The notes: generated by a model not told the origin, from the letters alone. Counted from the stretch's first letter, positions 9,033 to 18,155 are shown. The stretch is 64,000 nucleotides of DNA from Ascidiaceihabitans donghaensis (GCF_900302465.1 NZ_OMOR01000001.1:1116001-1180000); one strand, 5' to 3'. A program made the numbers and translations.

Positions 9033-10004
9033 TTACGGACGAAATGCAGCGCCCCAAGGGAAGCGCCCGACTTTTATGGATTTTAGAGCTTTGCGTGAGG
9101 CCACGTCGATCACGGTGACGTCACCCGATACACCGTTGGTGGTAAAAAGCTGTGATTTGTCGGCGTTGAACGCCATGTGCCAGACGCGGCGCCCCACAAG
9201 GATGTAATCTTCGACCTCGTAGGTTTCTGCATTCACAACAGCGATGTGGTTGGAAGGCCCCAACGCCACGAAGGCATGTGTGTCGTCTGTTGTAAATTCA
9301 AATCCCACGGGCTGCACGCGGTCTGGATGCACGCCTTGAACCTCAAAGCTGATCTTGGCCGTTTGCGTCTGTGTGGCCGTGTCAAACACCGTCAATGTGC
9401 CGCCGATTTCCGAACTGACCCACATCTGAGTGCCGTCTTTTGCAAACTCGGCGTGGCGGGGGCGGCTGTCGACCAACGTGTTGGCAAACAGGTCTTGGGT
9501 TTCGGTATCGATCCAATGGGCCATATTCGTGGTCTCGGATGTGGTGATGGCGATTTTGCCGTCGGGCGACACTGCCATGCCTTCGGGTTCCACACCCACA
9601 TCGATTTGTGCCACCACTTTGCGGGTTTGTGTGTTGACCACGGTGGTGATCGCATCGTCTTCGTTGGCGATGTACAAATGGGTGTCGTCGGGGTGCAGAA
9701 CGAATTGTTCGGGGTCTTCCCCAGATGGCAAATCGAACAGGATTTCGCCCGTTTCCGGGTCCATCACCTGTACCGCATCGCTGTCAGAGGCACAGATGTA
9801 GACGCGGCTGAAGTCTTTGGAAAAGGTGATGCCGCGCGGGCGTTCGCCTGTGGCGTAAGTGTTGATAACCTCAAGCGTTTCGGTGTCGATCACGGACACA
9901 GTGTCATCTTTTTCGTTGGTAACCCATATTTCGCCCGACCATGCGGTTGTCGCAGTCAGGGTCAGGACACAAAGGGCGGCGCTGCTGCGTAAAAAGGATG
10001 TCAT
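9033..10004 (-). CDS. PQQ-associated YVTN-type beta-propeller protein
   Basis: 323 residues with a signal peptide (cleavage near WSG-E). It has about seven repeats of the pattern (I/V)xVxDTxTxxV then PxGxxxSPDG, for example VSVIDTETLEVINTY, ITTVVNTQTRKVV and VTVIDVASRKALKSI. This matches the beta-propeller family that occurs with PQQ-dependent catabolism genes. It is coupled by a four-base overlap to the binding-protein gene upstream. The biochemical role is not established; a periplasmic scaffold or sensor is plausible. Confidence 0.85.
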   Translation of the reverse strand: MTSFLRSSAALCVLTLTATTAWSGEIWVTNEKDDTVSVIDTETLEVINTYATGERPRGITFSKDFSRVYICASDSDAVQVMDPETGEILFDLPSGEDPEQFVLHPDDTHLYIANEDDAITTVVNTQTRKVVAQIDVGVEPEGMAVSPDGKIAITTSETTNMAHWIDTETQDLFANTLVDSRPRHAEFAKDGTQMWVSSEIGGTLTVFDTATQTQTAKISFEVQGVHPDRVQPVGFEFTTDDTHAFVALGPSNHIAVVNAETYEVEDYILVGRRVWHMAFNADKSQLFTTNGVSGDVTVIDVASRKALKSIKVGRFPWGAAFRP

Positions 10005-11161
10005 TGGAAGGCCTCACAGTTGCTTTCGGGGCGGTCGATGCCAAGGGTATCAAGTTCATTCACCTGATGCAGAAACCCCTCTAACGGGGCTTGCGCGGCC
10101 AGTGCGCGGGGGTGGGCTATGGCTATGGGTTGGCGCAATTGCCCGTTCCACGCGCGGTACGTCAAAGGGCGGCCTTTAAATCCTGCCAGTTCAAAGGCTT
10201 CGGACATGACATAGGCCCGCAAGGTTTCGACATCCGTGGCATTGGTGCGTGTCACGGCCTCTCCTAATGTGCGCATAGCGGCCCATGCGGCATAGTCGTG
10301 GCTGTTCATTTTGCGGGCATGTTGATCTTCAAAGCGGCTTTGCAATTGTGCAGCGCCCCATTGTTCGATCACGGGCGACCATGTCTCCGCTGACAAGCCT
10401 TCGGAGCCTACGATGGGCCGGGCCTGCCATGTGTTGTATAAAACATACCGCCCAAAATCATGAACTTCATCAGCCAGAACAAGCGCGTCATAATCCCCAA
10501 AATCTTGGGTAAACAGCGGAATTTCCTGCGATGCCGTGCGTCGCATATCGGCATCAGCGTCCCATGTTTTTTCATCCGAGAGTTTCAGGCCGAACTTTGT
10601 CAGCGAAGCCCGCATGGCGTCGGCATAGGCGATGTCTTCGGGGTAAGTGCCTGCAATCATCACAAGATCGGTCCAGCGTTTCTGAACCAGAACCTGCGCC
10701 AATGCATCGGTGCGCATCGCGTGTGACGGTAAGCTGTGCAGCAGGTTTGCGCGGCAGTTGTCATCGCGCAAATCCACATCAGACGCAGATGTGTTGAACA
10801 ACAAAGCATCTTGCGCTTGCGGCAGATCTGCAATGGCCAGCAGAATGTCGGCAGGGGCGTCCAAAATCAGATACGGTGACGCCTTTAGCATGTTTTGTGC
10901 GACAGCCATTGGATCAGCGGAAACATCAACCGTTTGGTGATCCAATGTGTAGGTTTGGCCCAAGAATTTGCCCGTTGTCAGATTGTCGCTTAGGCCGGTT
11001 TGTGCCCCTGCCAGTCCGGTGTCGTCGGGCACAGGATCCAGATTGGACAACGTCGCAGGTTGCGGTGTTGTCACGCGCAACAGCCCCACGCCGAGTGTCA
11101 CATCCGACAGAGCCGGTTGTGCAGTCGCAACCACCATCAAAAAACCGAACACTCTAAGCAT
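10001..11161 (-). CDS. ABC substrate-binding protein of the PQQ-alcohol dehydrogenase system
   Basis: 386 residues in the Leu/Ile/Val-binding (type I) periplasmic fold, related to the binding proteins annotated with PQQ-dependent alcohol dehydrogenases. The ATG at 11161 is chosen because GGAGG lies 7 bases upstream, within the alternative longer reading. The signal peptide ends near ALS-D. It heads a five-gene minus-strand operon: binding protein, propeller, small protein, ATPase, permease. Combining a binding protein with an exporter-like permease is unusual but typical of this cluster type. It is divergent from the cytochrome gene at 11319. Confidence 0.84.
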   Translation of the reverse strand: MLRVFGFLMVVATAQPALSDVTLGVGLLRVTTPQPATLSNLDPVPDDTGLAGAQTGLSDNLTTGKFLGQTYTLDHQTVDVSADPMAVAQNMLKASPYLILDAPADILLAIADLPQAQDALLFNTSASDVDLRDDNCRANLLHSLPSHAMRTDALAQVLVQKRWTDLVMIAGTYPEDIAYADAMRASLTKFGLKLSDEKTWDADADMRRTASQEIPLFTQDFGDYDALVLADEVHDFGRYVLYNTWQARPIVGSEGLSAETWSPVIEQWGAAQLQSRFEDQHARKMNSHDYAAWAAMRTLGEAVTRTNATDVETLRAYVMSEAFELAGFKGRPLTYRAWNGQLRQPIAIAHPRALAAQAPLEGFLHQVNELDTLGIDRPESNCEAFQ

Positions 11162-11318
11162 TTCGATGCCTCCCATGCTTCAGGCTAACAATGCCATTGA
11201 ACCCAGTCGAATGATACTTTGGTCTTGGCACGTTTGGACCACAACCAAAGTCCAATACGCATCAACGCGGCGCTGCTCTAAACAAAACAAAAGGCGGCAT
11301 CGTCGAGGGAGGATCGTT

Positions 11319-12017
11319 ATGCGCACAGTGACACTTAAAGGGATTTTGACAGGGGGCTTTGTGTTTGCCTCAAGCGTGCTGGTGATGGCACATGGCGATG
11401 TGAACCCGCAGCCTGTGGACACGGCAGGATTGCCGGAAACGGGTGACGAATGGCTCACGGAAAACCCGTACCGCACAGAGGCTGCTGGCGAAGATGTGTG
11501 GTTCAAAGCCATCGAGATCGGCGCGTCAGGGTACAATCAGAACTGCGCCCGGTGCCATGGCCTTGAGGTTGTCTCGGGGGGGCTTGCGCCTGATTTGCGC
11601 TTTCTTGAGGCTGAAGAATACGGTGACGAATGGTACGTTGAACGCTTCCGCGTGGGATACACCCAAAACGGTACGACCAAGATGCCTGCATTTGGTGAAT
11701 TGCTGGGTCAGGACGCGGCATGGGCCATTCGTACCTATATCGAAACCCGCCCCGACGGGGATGCTATGGAAGATGTCGCGGAAGAGTTGAAAACGATGCG
11801 TGACCAACTTGCGGGCTACTCAGAAGACGCCACAGGTGCGGATCCGGATGCACTGAAAGCGCGGCTTGGCGAAATCGCGTCTGGCATCGAAACCTTATCC
11901 GGGGCGCCTGTCGCCGATTCCGTGGCCTTTCGGGCGGCGAACTTGATTGATGGTACACCTGCATCCTATAAATCCGCATCAGAAACCCTGACAATTGGAT
12001 TGTCGGCCACTCAGTAG
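11319..12017 (+). CDS. pedF: Cytochrome c550, PedF type
   Basis: 232 residues. It is a periplasmic mono-haem cytochrome that is the likely electron acceptor of the PQQ dehydrogenase. The start follows GAGGGAGGA. The signal covers residues 1-24 (cleavage at VMA-H), and the mature start HGDVNPQPVDTAGLP matches PedF. The single haem site is NCARCHG (Cys76, Cys79, His80), and TKMPAFG supplies a possible axial Met near residue 120. About 70 further residues after the cytochrome domain look helical. It stands where xoxG would be, and no other cytochrome c gene is in the locus. Confidence 0.9.
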   Translation: MRTVTLKGILTGGFVFASSVLVMAHGDVNPQPVDTAGLPETGDEWLTENPYRTEAAGEDVWFKAIEIGASGYNQNCARCHGLEVVSGGLAPDLRFLEAEEYGDEWYVERFRVGYTQNGTTKMPAFGELLGQDAAWAIRTYIETRPDGDAMEDVAEELKTMRDQLAGYSEDATGADPDALKARLGEIASGIETLSGAPVADSVAFRAANLIDGTPASYKSASETLTIGLSATQ

Positions 12018-12927
12018 GAACAAATCGCTGCGTACATTGCTTTTAACGACCGCTTTTGCTGTTGGAGTTTTGTTGTCAGGGCAGGCCCGGGCCGCTGATC
12101 CATGCGCCGATCATATCCCGCAACCCAAACCGCAAAATACGGGGCGCGATATTGTCGGTCAGGATATGGATGCCATTCAGGATCAAGGGCATATGTTGTT
12201 TGCGGTCTATGAAAACTTCCCGCCCTATTCGTGGCAAGAGGGCGGGCAACCGCGCGGCGTGGACATCGACATCGCACGCATCATCGCAGAGGACCTTGGC
12301 GTTGAGGCGCGTTTCAATTTTGTGGCGTCAGGCGAAAATCTGGAAGCGGACTTGCGCAACAACATCTGGAAAGGCGCTTTGATCGGGGGCCGCATATCCA
12401 ATGTGATGATGCGTGTACCGTATGACAGCGCGTTTAAATGCAAGGTCGAACAAGTGGTGTTTACGGGCCAATACGGCGCGGAAAGCATTGCCATTGCCTA
12501 TGACAAGGCAAGCTATCCGGATGAAAAGCCGGTGCCTGCCTACTTCCGGTTTGATGCTGTGGCTGTTGAGAACGATTCCATTTCGGACTTTTACCTGTCG
12601 TCTTTTGCCGGCGGCCAGTTGGCGGGCAAGGTGCAGCGATTTCCTGACATGACTGCAGCAATGGCTGCCTTGCGAAACGGACAGACCAAAGCGGCGATGG
12701 GGCCATTGGCACAGCTGGAACATGGCTTGGGCGATACAGCCGCAGTGCACCAGCCCCCTTTGGCGGGTTTTGCCGTCAGCAAATGGACGTTGGGTGTGGC
12801 TGTAAATTTCAGCTACAGGCCACTGTCCTACGCCGTGGATGATGCAATCAACTATGCGCTGCAAGACGGGCGCATTGGTGAAATCTACCAAAGTTACGGG
12901 CTGACGTTTCAGCAGCCGGAACGCTAG
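11995..12927 (+). CDS. xoxJ: XoxJ/MxaJ-like periplasmic binding protein (family 3)
   Basis: 310 residues if read from the TTG at 11995, which overlaps the cytochrome gene by 23 bases and lacks a ribosome site. A better-placed signal is AGGAA at 12016-12020, exactly 7 bases before an in-frame CTG at 12028. That start would give MRTLLLTTAFAVGVLL, an ideal signal peptide ending ARA. The mature part has FAVYENFPPYSW and the GVDIDIARIIAEDLG segment of family 3 solute-binding proteins, plus paired Cys as in XoxJ. XoxJ proteins are thought to help activate or mature XoxF. It follows the cytochrome gene as in other xox loci. Confidence 0.83.
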   Translation: MDCRPLSRNKSLRTLLLTTAFAVGVLLSGQARAADPCADHIPQPKPQNTGRDIVGQDMDAIQDQGHMLFAVYENFPPYSWQEGGQPRGVDIDIARIIAEDLGVEARFNFVASGENLEADLRNNIWKGALIGGRISNVMMRVPYDSAFKCKVEQVVFTGQYGAESIAIAYDKASYPDEKPVPAYFRFDAVAVENDSISDFYLSSFAGGQLAGKVQRFPDMTAAMAALRNGQTKAAMGPLAQLEHGLGDTAAVHQPPLAGFAVSKWTLGVAVNFSYRPLSYAVDDAINYALQDGRIGEIYQSYGLTFQQPER

Positions 12928-13017
12928 AACCAGACTTTTGTATTACACATTTGGTCCAATGGCCGTGCTTGAATATGGCATGGTATTGGGTGTGTGGAAC
13001 AGCAAAGGGACACCGAT

Positions 13018-13557
13018 ATGAAACTCAGCGACAGCCGTACCATTAACGCAGATGCCGAAACGGTTTGGGCCGCTTTGTTGGATGCTGATGTTTTGAAGGC
13101 CTGCGTTCCGGGCTGTACCGAAATGAGCGGGTCCGCGGAAGACGGGTTTGAAGCCACGGTTGTGCAAAAAGTCGGCCCTGTGAAGGCGACATTCAAAGGT
13201 GTGGTGACGATCAGCGATCAACACGCGCCGTCAAACTTGACGATTTCGGGGGAAGGCAAAGGCGGTGCCGCGGGCTTTGCCAAAGGTGGCGCCGATGTGC
13301 GTCTGGAAGCGGACGGTCCAACCACAACGCTGCATTATGACGTAGAGGCCAAAGTGGGCGGCAAACTCGCCCAATTGGGCAGCCGCATCATTGACGGTTT
13401 TGCCAAGAAAATGGCCGATCAGTTCTTTACCAATTTTTCCGACGTTGTGGGCGGACCTTCAACGGATGACGCAGGCGGCACTATCGCGTCTGAAGACCCA
13501 TCTGACGGCGGCGACGCACCTAAGAAAAAAGGCTGGTTGAAGGGGCTTATTGGCTAG
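13018..13557 (+). CDS. CoxG-like SRPBCC-domain protein
   Basis: 179 residues. It begins MKLSDSRTINADAETVWAAL with the CoxG core CVPGCTEM, the START/Bet v1-like fold. It ends in a short low-complexity linker and a basic tail KKKGWLKGLIG that may touch the membrane. AAAGGGA precedes the ATG by eight bases. CoxG proteins recruit CO dehydrogenase-like enzymes to the membrane, but no coxSML genes are in the window. A membrane-anchoring role for a component of the xox locus is possible and unproven. Confidence 0.83.
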   Translation: MKLSDSRTINADAETVWAALLDADVLKACVPGCTEMSGSAEDGFEATVVQKVGPVKATFKGVVTISDQHAPSNLTISGEGKGGAAGFAKGGADVRLEADGPTTTLHYDVEAKVGGKLAQLGSRIIDGFAKKMADQFFTNFSDVVGGPSTDDAGGTIASEDPSDGGDAPKKKGWLKGLIG

Positions 13558-13570
13558 GATCAGGACCTTA
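13555..13570. repeat. TAG-fused palindrome, copy 1 (degenerate)
   Basis: TAGGATCAGGACCTTA starts with the TAG stop of the CoxG-like gene and lies in the gap to the convergent apbE gene. Read on the minus strand it is TAAGGTCCTGATCCTA, two changes from the 16-base form at 44662. Arms pair at five or six of seven positions. It may form a small bidirectional hairpin. Confidence 0.5.
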
Positions 13571-13591
13571 GGTTGGCTGCCGCGTGCCCCC

Positions 13592-14467
13592 TTAAAGGGT
13601 TGTCAGATTGCCGTCATGATCCACCAAGGTAATGCGGGTTGTTTGCGCACGCTTGTGTATGTCCTCGATCTGATCCCGCGTCGCCAACACCAACGCTGTG
13701 GACAGGCTGTCAGCCAGTGTCGCAGTGGGGGCTTCTACCGTCACCGTTGACCATCTTGGCATGGCATTTGGGTGCATAATATGGCTACGTTTCCCGACCT
13801 GAGTTGCGGCAGGGCTTGAGGTTGCGACAGCACCAGACGTCAAGGTTCTATGGCCCAAATGTCCGTGGTGTGGATCTTGCAGTCCTATCGTCCATGGGCC
13901 ACCGACGCTTCGGTATTCCCCAATGTTCACAAGTGTTTTGGACAATCCCAAGGCCTCCAACATGTCTGTGACACGGTCGGTGGCATAGCCTTGTGCGATC
14001 CCGTTGAAGGTCAGCGCCTGTCCTTGACCAAGCTGAATATGGTGTGTGTCAAAGCGCACCCGGGACCACCCCACATGAGCAAGCGCATCGTCCATTGCCG
14101 TGCCCGAAGCCTGCGCGGCCCATAGCGGTTGCACAGTTGGATCAAACAACCCGTTCGTCATAGTATGCGCATGGTCTGCGGCCTGCATCAGATCGTGAAA
14201 GGCGGGGGCCGGGACCCGCAACTGCCCTGTTGTGTTCAACGCGACCAGTGCTGAATCGGGATCATATAGACTGAACAAGGCCTCTGTTTGCACGATGAGA
14301 TGTTGGGCTTTGGCCAAAGCGGCTTTCGCTTGGGCGCGGGGGCCGCGAAACTGCAAAGATACCTCTGCTCCAAAGGCCCAACCCTGCCAACTGTGTGTCT
14401 GAGCCACTGCCGGCGACGCCGCGAACGCGGCCGAGATGGTCAAAAAGCGGCGTCGGTTCATCTTCAT
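13592..14467 (-). CDS. apbE: FAD:protein FMN transferase (ApbE family)
   Basis: 291 residues. It transfers FMN from FAD to a Thr of a target protein. The ATG at 14467 overlaps the stop of the NosR-like gene (ATGA). The N-terminus has NRRRFLTISAAFAASPAVAQ, a Tat-type signal, placing it in the periplasm. Family segments visible are GIAQGYATDRV, SGAVATS, HIMHPN and ADSLSTALV. The usual GGD/GGN in the central loop is replaced by IGEYRSVGG. Its coupling to the NosR-like gene makes that protein the obvious target. Confidence 0.88.
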   Translation of the reverse strand: MKMNRRRFLTISAAFAASPAVAQTHSWQGWAFGAEVSLQFRGPRAQAKAALAKAQHLIVQTEALFSLYDPDSALVALNTTGQLRVPAPAFHDLMQAADHAHTMTNGLFDPTVQPLWAAQASGTAMDDALAHVGWSRVRFDTHHIQLGQGQALTFNGIAQGYATDRVTDMLEALGLSKTLVNIGEYRSVGGPWTIGLQDPHHGHLGHRTLTSGAVATSSPAATQVGKRSHIMHPNAMPRWSTVTVEAPTATLADSLSTALVLATRDQIEDIHKRAQTTRITLVDHDGNLTTL

Positions 14468-16560
14468 TTTGCAGCCATCCCCAATTTCCGCCCTTTGGCC
14501 GCCAAAATCAGCGGCACACATTGCGCTTGATCGTCGTGGATCGTCACGCAATCGAGGCATTGAAAGCACTCGGAATACTGGATTTCACCGGTTTTCTTAA
14601 TGGCGCCGTAGTTGCATTTTACTTTGCACAACTGGCACGGCGACCCGCATTCAGCGCGACGTTCGATCCATTTGCGCCCACGCAGCAAACCACCAATGGC
14701 CATGACGGCCCCCAACGGGCAGACGTAGCGGCAAAACCCCTTGAACAAGACCATAGACAGTAGCAACAGGCCCAAGGCGTAGGCGACATAGTACCATTCG
14801 CGGATGAAGAAGGTGGTTATGGCGGTTTTGAAAGGCTCGACCTCGATGGCTTTGTCCAAGCGTGCGGGGGCCGTCAAAAGCATCAGAACCAAAGCTGCCA
14901 ACACAATGTATTTCAACCATTTCAGCCGATTGTCCCATTCCGCTGACGGTTCAATTTGTGGCAGGCGCAAGAGGCGGCCAATGTGGTGGGCAAATTCCTG
15001 TAACGCGCCGAAAGGACAGAGCCATCCGCAAAACAACCCGCGCCCCCAAAGCACAAACCCCAAGATTGTTACGCCCCAGATGGCCAGCGAAAACGGATCA
15101 TAGAGCAAAAAGGAATAGGACCCGCCATCCAGCGCAGTACGCCCCACAGCCAATGGTGTCGCAATCGACAACTGGCCTTGCCCCCACCACCCGATAAACC
15201 CGGTGACAAATGCCAAAATACTCAGCCGGATCGGGGTAAAGTATGGATGTCCGGCCAAACGGTTCAGGCGCAGCCCCAAAACAGCAACCAACCCCACCAG
15301 AAAAACGCCCAGAATGATTAAGTCCGTCTGGCGGTTGCGCAAGGCATCGACCCACGGCGGCGAAGGTTTGATTTGTTCAACGCGGGAATAAAAACGCGCA
15401 GGCGTCACATGGGTTACGTCGAAACTGGCTGAACCGATTTCCGGCTGAAAGGACCCGTGTTTGCGCAAGGCTTTGATGCTAAGTGTCCATTCACTTGTCG
15501 GATCAAACCCCAACCGCCGGTCCGTCCGCAAGATCAAAGCCGCCCCGTCATGCAACGCATCTGGCACGGCGTCGTTCAGTTCAACGTAGATATCGGAATC
15601 GCGAAATGCGATGGGAAATCCACCCTGTTCCGCGCTGATCAAATTTGGGGCGGTGTTGCGCACAAAGTCTTCGGTGACAAGGCCGTGGCGGGCGGTCTCA
15701 AGCACCAAAACAGGTTCGTCCTTTGTGGAGATCGACATGAAGTCTTGGAGTTCTTTGAAACTGTCTTTGCTTAAGACCGCCGAGGCCACGGACGGTGCTC
15801 CCAAATCAACAACCCAAAGGTCCAGAAAGGTTTCGTCCGGTGCGGCTGTGGCTTCGGGGTCGTCGTCTTCCCATAGCGTGTCCGCGAATTTGGCGTCAAT
15901 TTCGCGGTTGGTGACAATTTTGCGCGTCACGATGCCTTGGGTCACAAGATCGTCCCACGTCAGGTCTTCACGGTAGTCGAGGTTTGGAAAGGACGGCGGG
16001 CCAGTTGAAATGCCGTTCATCTTCTCACGTGCCACTTTCAGAGCGGCTGCAAGAATGCTTTCATGGGCGATACGCACGGATGCCGTGCCCTTTGTGACGC
16101 CGTCCAAATAGACAAGAGCCGACCCTTCCGATCCTCCGCCATAAGGCGAACCCACCACAAGGCTGTCGGAAATCGAATGGCCGCGATATTGTTTGAAAAA
16201 ATCGTAGAACAGGTTTTCGGGCAGGCCCGACACAAAGATCGGTTCATTGTGTGAAATCAGCTGCACATCCAGAAAACGCCCTTCAAGATCAAGCACCACA
16301 AGGACGTTGATCGCGGCGCCGGAAAAGCCGGGCAAGGGGGCCATCGGTTCTGTTTCAAAGACATATCCCGCTTCGGCCCCGCCAGAATTCAACAGTTGCC
16401 ACACACCTTGATCGTTGACCTGATCCCCAAGTGACATGGGCGGCACAATGTAGGGGGCCAATACATCGCGTGTCAGTGGTTCGGCAAAGGCGGTAACGCA
16501 GGCGCACAGCCACATCAAAGCAGCGTAGAATACAGGGCGCAGAGCAAAACAGTTCGACAT
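14464..16560 (-). CDS. NosR/NirI-like FMN-binding, polyferredoxin membrane protein
   Basis: 698 residues from the ATG at 16560, which gives a proper signal peptide (ending AFA-E); longer readings have no signal. The periplasmic FMN-binding domain (residues 30-170) holds DGVTKGTAS, which aligns with the ApbE flavinylation motif D-x-x-(S/T)-G-A-T and keeps the acceptor Thr. About six membrane helices follow, with two CxxxCP motifs (CGWLCPFG, CRYVCPLG), then Cys clusters CGSPCQLCKVKC and CFQCLDC for two 4Fe-4S centres. NosR supplies electrons to N2O reductase, but no nos genes are here. In this locus it may shuttle electrons between quinols and periplasmic redox proteins (inference). Confidence 0.87.
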   Translation of the reverse strand: MSNCFALRPVFYAALMWLCACVTAFAEPLTRDVLAPYIVPPMSLGDQVNDQGVWQLLNSGGAEAGYVFETEPMAPLPGFSGAAINVLVVLDLEGRFLDVQLISHNEPIFVSGLPENLFYDFFKQYRGHSISDSLVVGSPYGGGSEGSALVYLDGVTKGTASVRIAHESILAAALKVAREKMNGISTGPPSFPNLDYREDLTWDDLVTQGIVTRKIVTNREIDAKFADTLWEDDDPEATAAPDETFLDLWVVDLGAPSVASAVLSKDSFKELQDFMSISTKDEPVLVLETARHGLVTEDFVRNTAPNLISAEQGGFPIAFRDSDIYVELNDAVPDALHDGAALILRTDRRLGFDPTSEWTLSIKALRKHGSFQPEIGSASFDVTHVTPARFYSRVEQIKPSPPWVDALRNRQTDLIILGVFLVGLVAVLGLRLNRLAGHPYFTPIRLSILAFVTGFIGWWGQGQLSIATPLAVGRTALDGGSYSFLLYDPFSLAIWGVTILGFVLWGRGLFCGWLCPFGALQEFAHHIGRLLRLPQIEPSAEWDNRLKWLKYIVLAALVLMLLTAPARLDKAIEVEPFKTAITTFFIREWYYVAYALGLLLLSMVLFKGFCRYVCPLGAVMAIGGLLRGRKWIERRAECGSPCQLCKVKCNYGAIKKTGEIQYSECFQCLDCVTIHDDQAQCVPLILAAKGRKLGMAAK

Positions 16561-16664
16561 GACGAAAAGCCTAGTCGGGGACGCAATCGCGCAATATTGG
16601 ACCAAGGTATGACTTAGGCGGTTTGGGGCTTTGGCGGGCTGCCGTTTCGTGACAGTTTGCAAAG

Positions 16665-17438
16665 ATGCACCAACCGCGTCCCCAGATGCAGATACATGTC
16701 GTGTTCGTTTCATTGGCGGGCTTGATCGTGCTGTGGTGGGGGGCTGCGTTTTTGGAAGGCGATCCAGCCGTTTTGCCGAACCCGCGTGATGTTTGGGCTT
16801 TGATGATCGCCGAGACACAATCAGGCGAGTTGCCTCGCCACATGGCCGCCACGCTGCGAAGGGTTGGGTTTGCGTTTGGGCTTGCGATGATCTTTGGGGT
16901 CCTTTTGGGCCTTGCGCTGGGGGCTTATACGCAGCTGAACCGATGGCTCGGGCCTTGGGTTGTGGTTTTGCTGAATGTACCCGCCCTTGTGGTGATTGTG
17001 CTGTGTTATCTGTGGATCGGGTTAAACGAAACGGCGGCGATCACAGCGGTGGCAGTGAACAAGACGGCGATGGTTGCGGTGACGATCCGCGAAGGGGTAC
17101 ATGCGTTTGATCCAAAGCTTGCGGATATGGCGCGGGTCTTTCAGATGGGGCGGCGCAAGCGTTTCAGACATGTGACCCTGCCACAGCTTTGGCCGTTTAT
17201 TGCGTCCAGTACGCGCAACGGTTTGGCGATTATTTGGAAAATCGTACTTGTGGTCGAATTTTTGGGGCGCAGCGATGGGGTTGGGTTCCAGATCCATCTG
17301 TACTTTCAACTGTTTGAAACAGGGTATGTTCTGGCTTATGCGCTTAGCTTTGTGGCGTTGATGTTGGTCATTGAATATGCCGTGATCGGCCAGATCGAAG
17401 CCCGCGCTGTGCGTTGGAAGACCGTACAGGCACAGTGA
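16665..17438 (+). CDS. ABC transporter permease, SsuC/TauC type
   Basis: 257 residues with about six membrane helices. The EAA loop region reads MGRRKRFRHVTLPQLWPFI. It belongs to the nitrate/sulfonate/taurine permease family (BPD_transp_1). No binding protein or ATPase is beside it. The family-matched pair at 4948-6550 has no permease of its own, so the three are probably one importer split by 10 kb. It is divergent from the NosR-like gene and convergent with the VWA gene. An alternative start at 16686 is possible. Confidence 0.85.
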   Translation: MHQPRPQMQIHVVFVSLAGLIVLWWGAAFLEGDPAVLPNPRDVWALMIAETQSGELPRHMAATLRRVGFAFGLAMIFGVLLGLALGAYTQLNRWLGPWVVVLLNVPALVVIVLCYLWIGLNETAAITAVAVNKTAMVAVTIREGVHAFDPKLADMARVFQMGRRKRFRHVTLPQLWPFIASSTRNGLAIIWKIVLVVEFLGRSDGVGFQIHLYFQLFETGYVLAYALSFVALMLVIEYAVIGQIEARAVRWKTVQAQ

Positions 17439-17468
17439 TGCTGTTACAGTGACGCTTGCCCACAGAAC

Positions 17469-18155
17469 CTAGAACAACAATGCACATCCCAAAGACGCCC
17501 GCAGCGCTTCAACCAAATCGTCCAGGGTTTCAGCGCTGGCATAGGTGCCGCCCGTGCGATCCGCCAGACAGCGCGATACGGCGTCTGACACGTTGTAGTC
17601 GTTGTCGGTTTGCCGGTCCCACGAAAAGAAGGACCCGCGCACCTTGAAGCCGATGACATGCACGGTGGTGTCTACGCCGGTTGCAGCCAGTTCCGCCGCA
17701 AGGGCGCAGGGTTGGCCGTTGCAGGTTTCTTTGCCGTCCGTGACCAGAACGATGGTGGCAGGTTTGCGCGTGTAATCCAGTGTTTGGGCCGCAAGCCCGA
17801 CTGCCGCCGTCAAAGGCGTGCTGCCGGTGGGTTCCAAGGTATTCACAGCGTCCATCACGGCTTGGGCCGCGTTTGCCATCGGCGCAAAGCGCACATCAAG
17901 CCCTGTGCATTCGTCCACGCCGTTGGGGCCGTAAATAACCAATCCCAAGTGTCTGTTTCTGGCAATGTCAGGAATGGCATCCGCCATGGCGCGCCGTGCT
18001 TCAAAAATGCGTGGCTCGTCTATGTCATTGAACCCCATTTCAGCCATTGAGCCTGATCCGTCAAAGACAATCATCGCGTCCGCGCTGCAATCGTTAGTGG
18101 CTGCCGCAGGCGTGGCGGCAAGACAAAGGGCAAACAGGGGTGCATTTCGTTGCAT
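17469..18155 (-). CDS. Secreted von Willebrand factor A domain protein
   Basis: 228 residues with a short signal peptide (cleavage near AAA-T). The MIDAS metal site is complete: DGSGSM, then Thr in GSTPLTAAV, then Asp in VTDGKETC. Six or more Cys suggest disulfides. VWA proteins such as MxaC and MxaL occur in methanol dehydrogenase loci and help assembly, but this one is smaller and lacks membrane helices. The start at 18155 is chosen because it opens directly onto the signal peptide; the ribosome site is weak. Confidence 0.8.
   Translation of the reverse strand: MQRNAPLFALCLAATPAAATNDCSADAMIVFDGSGSMAEMGFNDIDEPRIFEARRAMADAIPDIARNRHLGLVIYGPNGVDECTGLDVRFAPMANAAQAVMDAVNTLEPTGSTPLTAAVGLAAQTLDYTRKPATIVLVTDGKETCNGQPCALAAELAATGVDTTVHVIGFKVRGSFFSWDRQTDNDYNVSDAVSRCLADRTGGTYASAETLDDLVEALRASLGCALLF

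Noticed and set aside
13018-13557. CO dehydrogenase locus from the CoxG-like gene
   Set aside because: No coxM, coxS, coxL, coxD or coxE gene is present in the window; CoxG-like proteins also occur with other enzymes.
14464-16560. Denitrification (N2O reductase) locus
   Set aside because: Only a NosR-like protein and ApbE are present; nosZ, nosD, nosF, nosY and nosL are absent, and the neighbours are alcohol-oxidation genes.
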